A stretch of 64,000 nucleotides of DNA from Nectonema munidae (taxonomy: Eukaryota > Nematomorpha > Nectonematoida > Nectonematidae). Shown here one piece after another: positions 63,756-64,000 of this stretch (position 1 is its first letter; each line of letters opens with the position of its first letter). A program made the position numbers and the translations under genes. The notes under the pieces were generated by a model that did no database searches, had not been told where the DNA came from, and saw only the letters and a program-made list of their open reading frames with translations. The stretch is taken from positions 62,001 through 126,000 of the forward strand of contig JAUIRK010000844.1 in the NCBI GenBank assembly GCA_030549495.1. Direction: 5' to 3'.

Positions 63756-64000
63756 TAAAATATTTTCATCATACAATAAAAGACTAACTTAGAGCATTTT
63801 TTCTTAGCGAATTTAATTTTATTGAAAAGATTGAGTAAATTATATCGCTTGGAATATCATTAAAAACTATTCTATAAATTGTCCAAATTTTAGTCATAAT
63901 GCAAGTTATTCGTAAATTTTTACACCACCACCTAAGAATTCGAAAACGCCCATTGGGTTCTCTTGTGGCCACGTTGAGAGCACTGTTTTAAAGATCACCT

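Overview
The window is AT-rich eukaryotic DNA from an invertebrate animal. It shows spliceosomal introns with GT..AG borders, a thrombospondin-repeat/LamG/Ig-like membrane protein, a CCDC12/Cwf18 splicing-factor exon, and heavy loading with eukaryotic transposon superfamilies (hAT, pogo/Tigger, piggyBac, Merlin, MULE, Helitron, LINE, tRNA-derived SINE). There are no operons, ribosome-binding sites or CRISPR arrays. The species cannot be fixed from the sequence; large introns and the TE mix suit an arthropod, cnidarian or mollusc-like genome.

Host genes, all on the + strand: (1) the last coding exon of a CCDC12/Cwf18 homologue at 15057-15384; (2) a 1519-residue single-exon gene at 20577-25136 encoding signal peptide, about nine thrombospondin type-1 repeats, two LamG-like domains, one Ig-like domain, a transmembrane segment and a 331-residue tail that is almost pure aspartate, encoded by a giant (GAT)n tract; (3) three phase-compatible exons (38954-39281, 50727-50947, 63164-about 63398) that I assemble into the 5' half of a shugoshin-like cohesin protector with introns of about 11.4 and 12.2 kb. 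The gene continues past the window.

Almost everything else that can be recognised is decayed mobile DNA. 0-1.5 kb: a foldback inverted repeat. 5.2-9.4 kb: a degenerate transposase-like ORF of an unclassified family, cut in two by a Tigger element (6054-8328). 13.7 kb: a piggyBac MITE. 16.4-17.7 kb: a piggyBac transposase pseudogene. 18.5-19.6 kb: a hAT pseudogene. 25.6-28.1 kb: a nearly complete, GC-richer Tigger with TA target duplication. 29.05-30.36 kb: a Merlin element carrying two SINE insertions. 31.4-31.9 kb: a palindromic-ended MITE. 33.8-34.45 kb: LINE reverse transcriptase remnants. 36.4-38.2 kb: a third Tigger.

Inside the shugoshin-like gene, intron 1 holds a three-level nest: MULE (39432-44213), inside it a hAT (39877-42857, perfect 8-bp target duplication), inside that a piggyBac MITE (42684-42802). 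It also holds a Helitron (45.5-49.6 kb) with its own hAT MITE. Intron 2 holds two more hAT elements, one with two further nested hAT MITEs. Most autonomous TE remnants point opposite to the host genes.

Two stretches (12.7-13.14 kb and 32.6-32.88 kb) look like poor-quality consensus sequence. The most unusual object is the poly-aspartate-tailed TSR/LamG/Ig receptor-like protein. The most informative structures are the nested insertions, which give a relative dating of the TE families.
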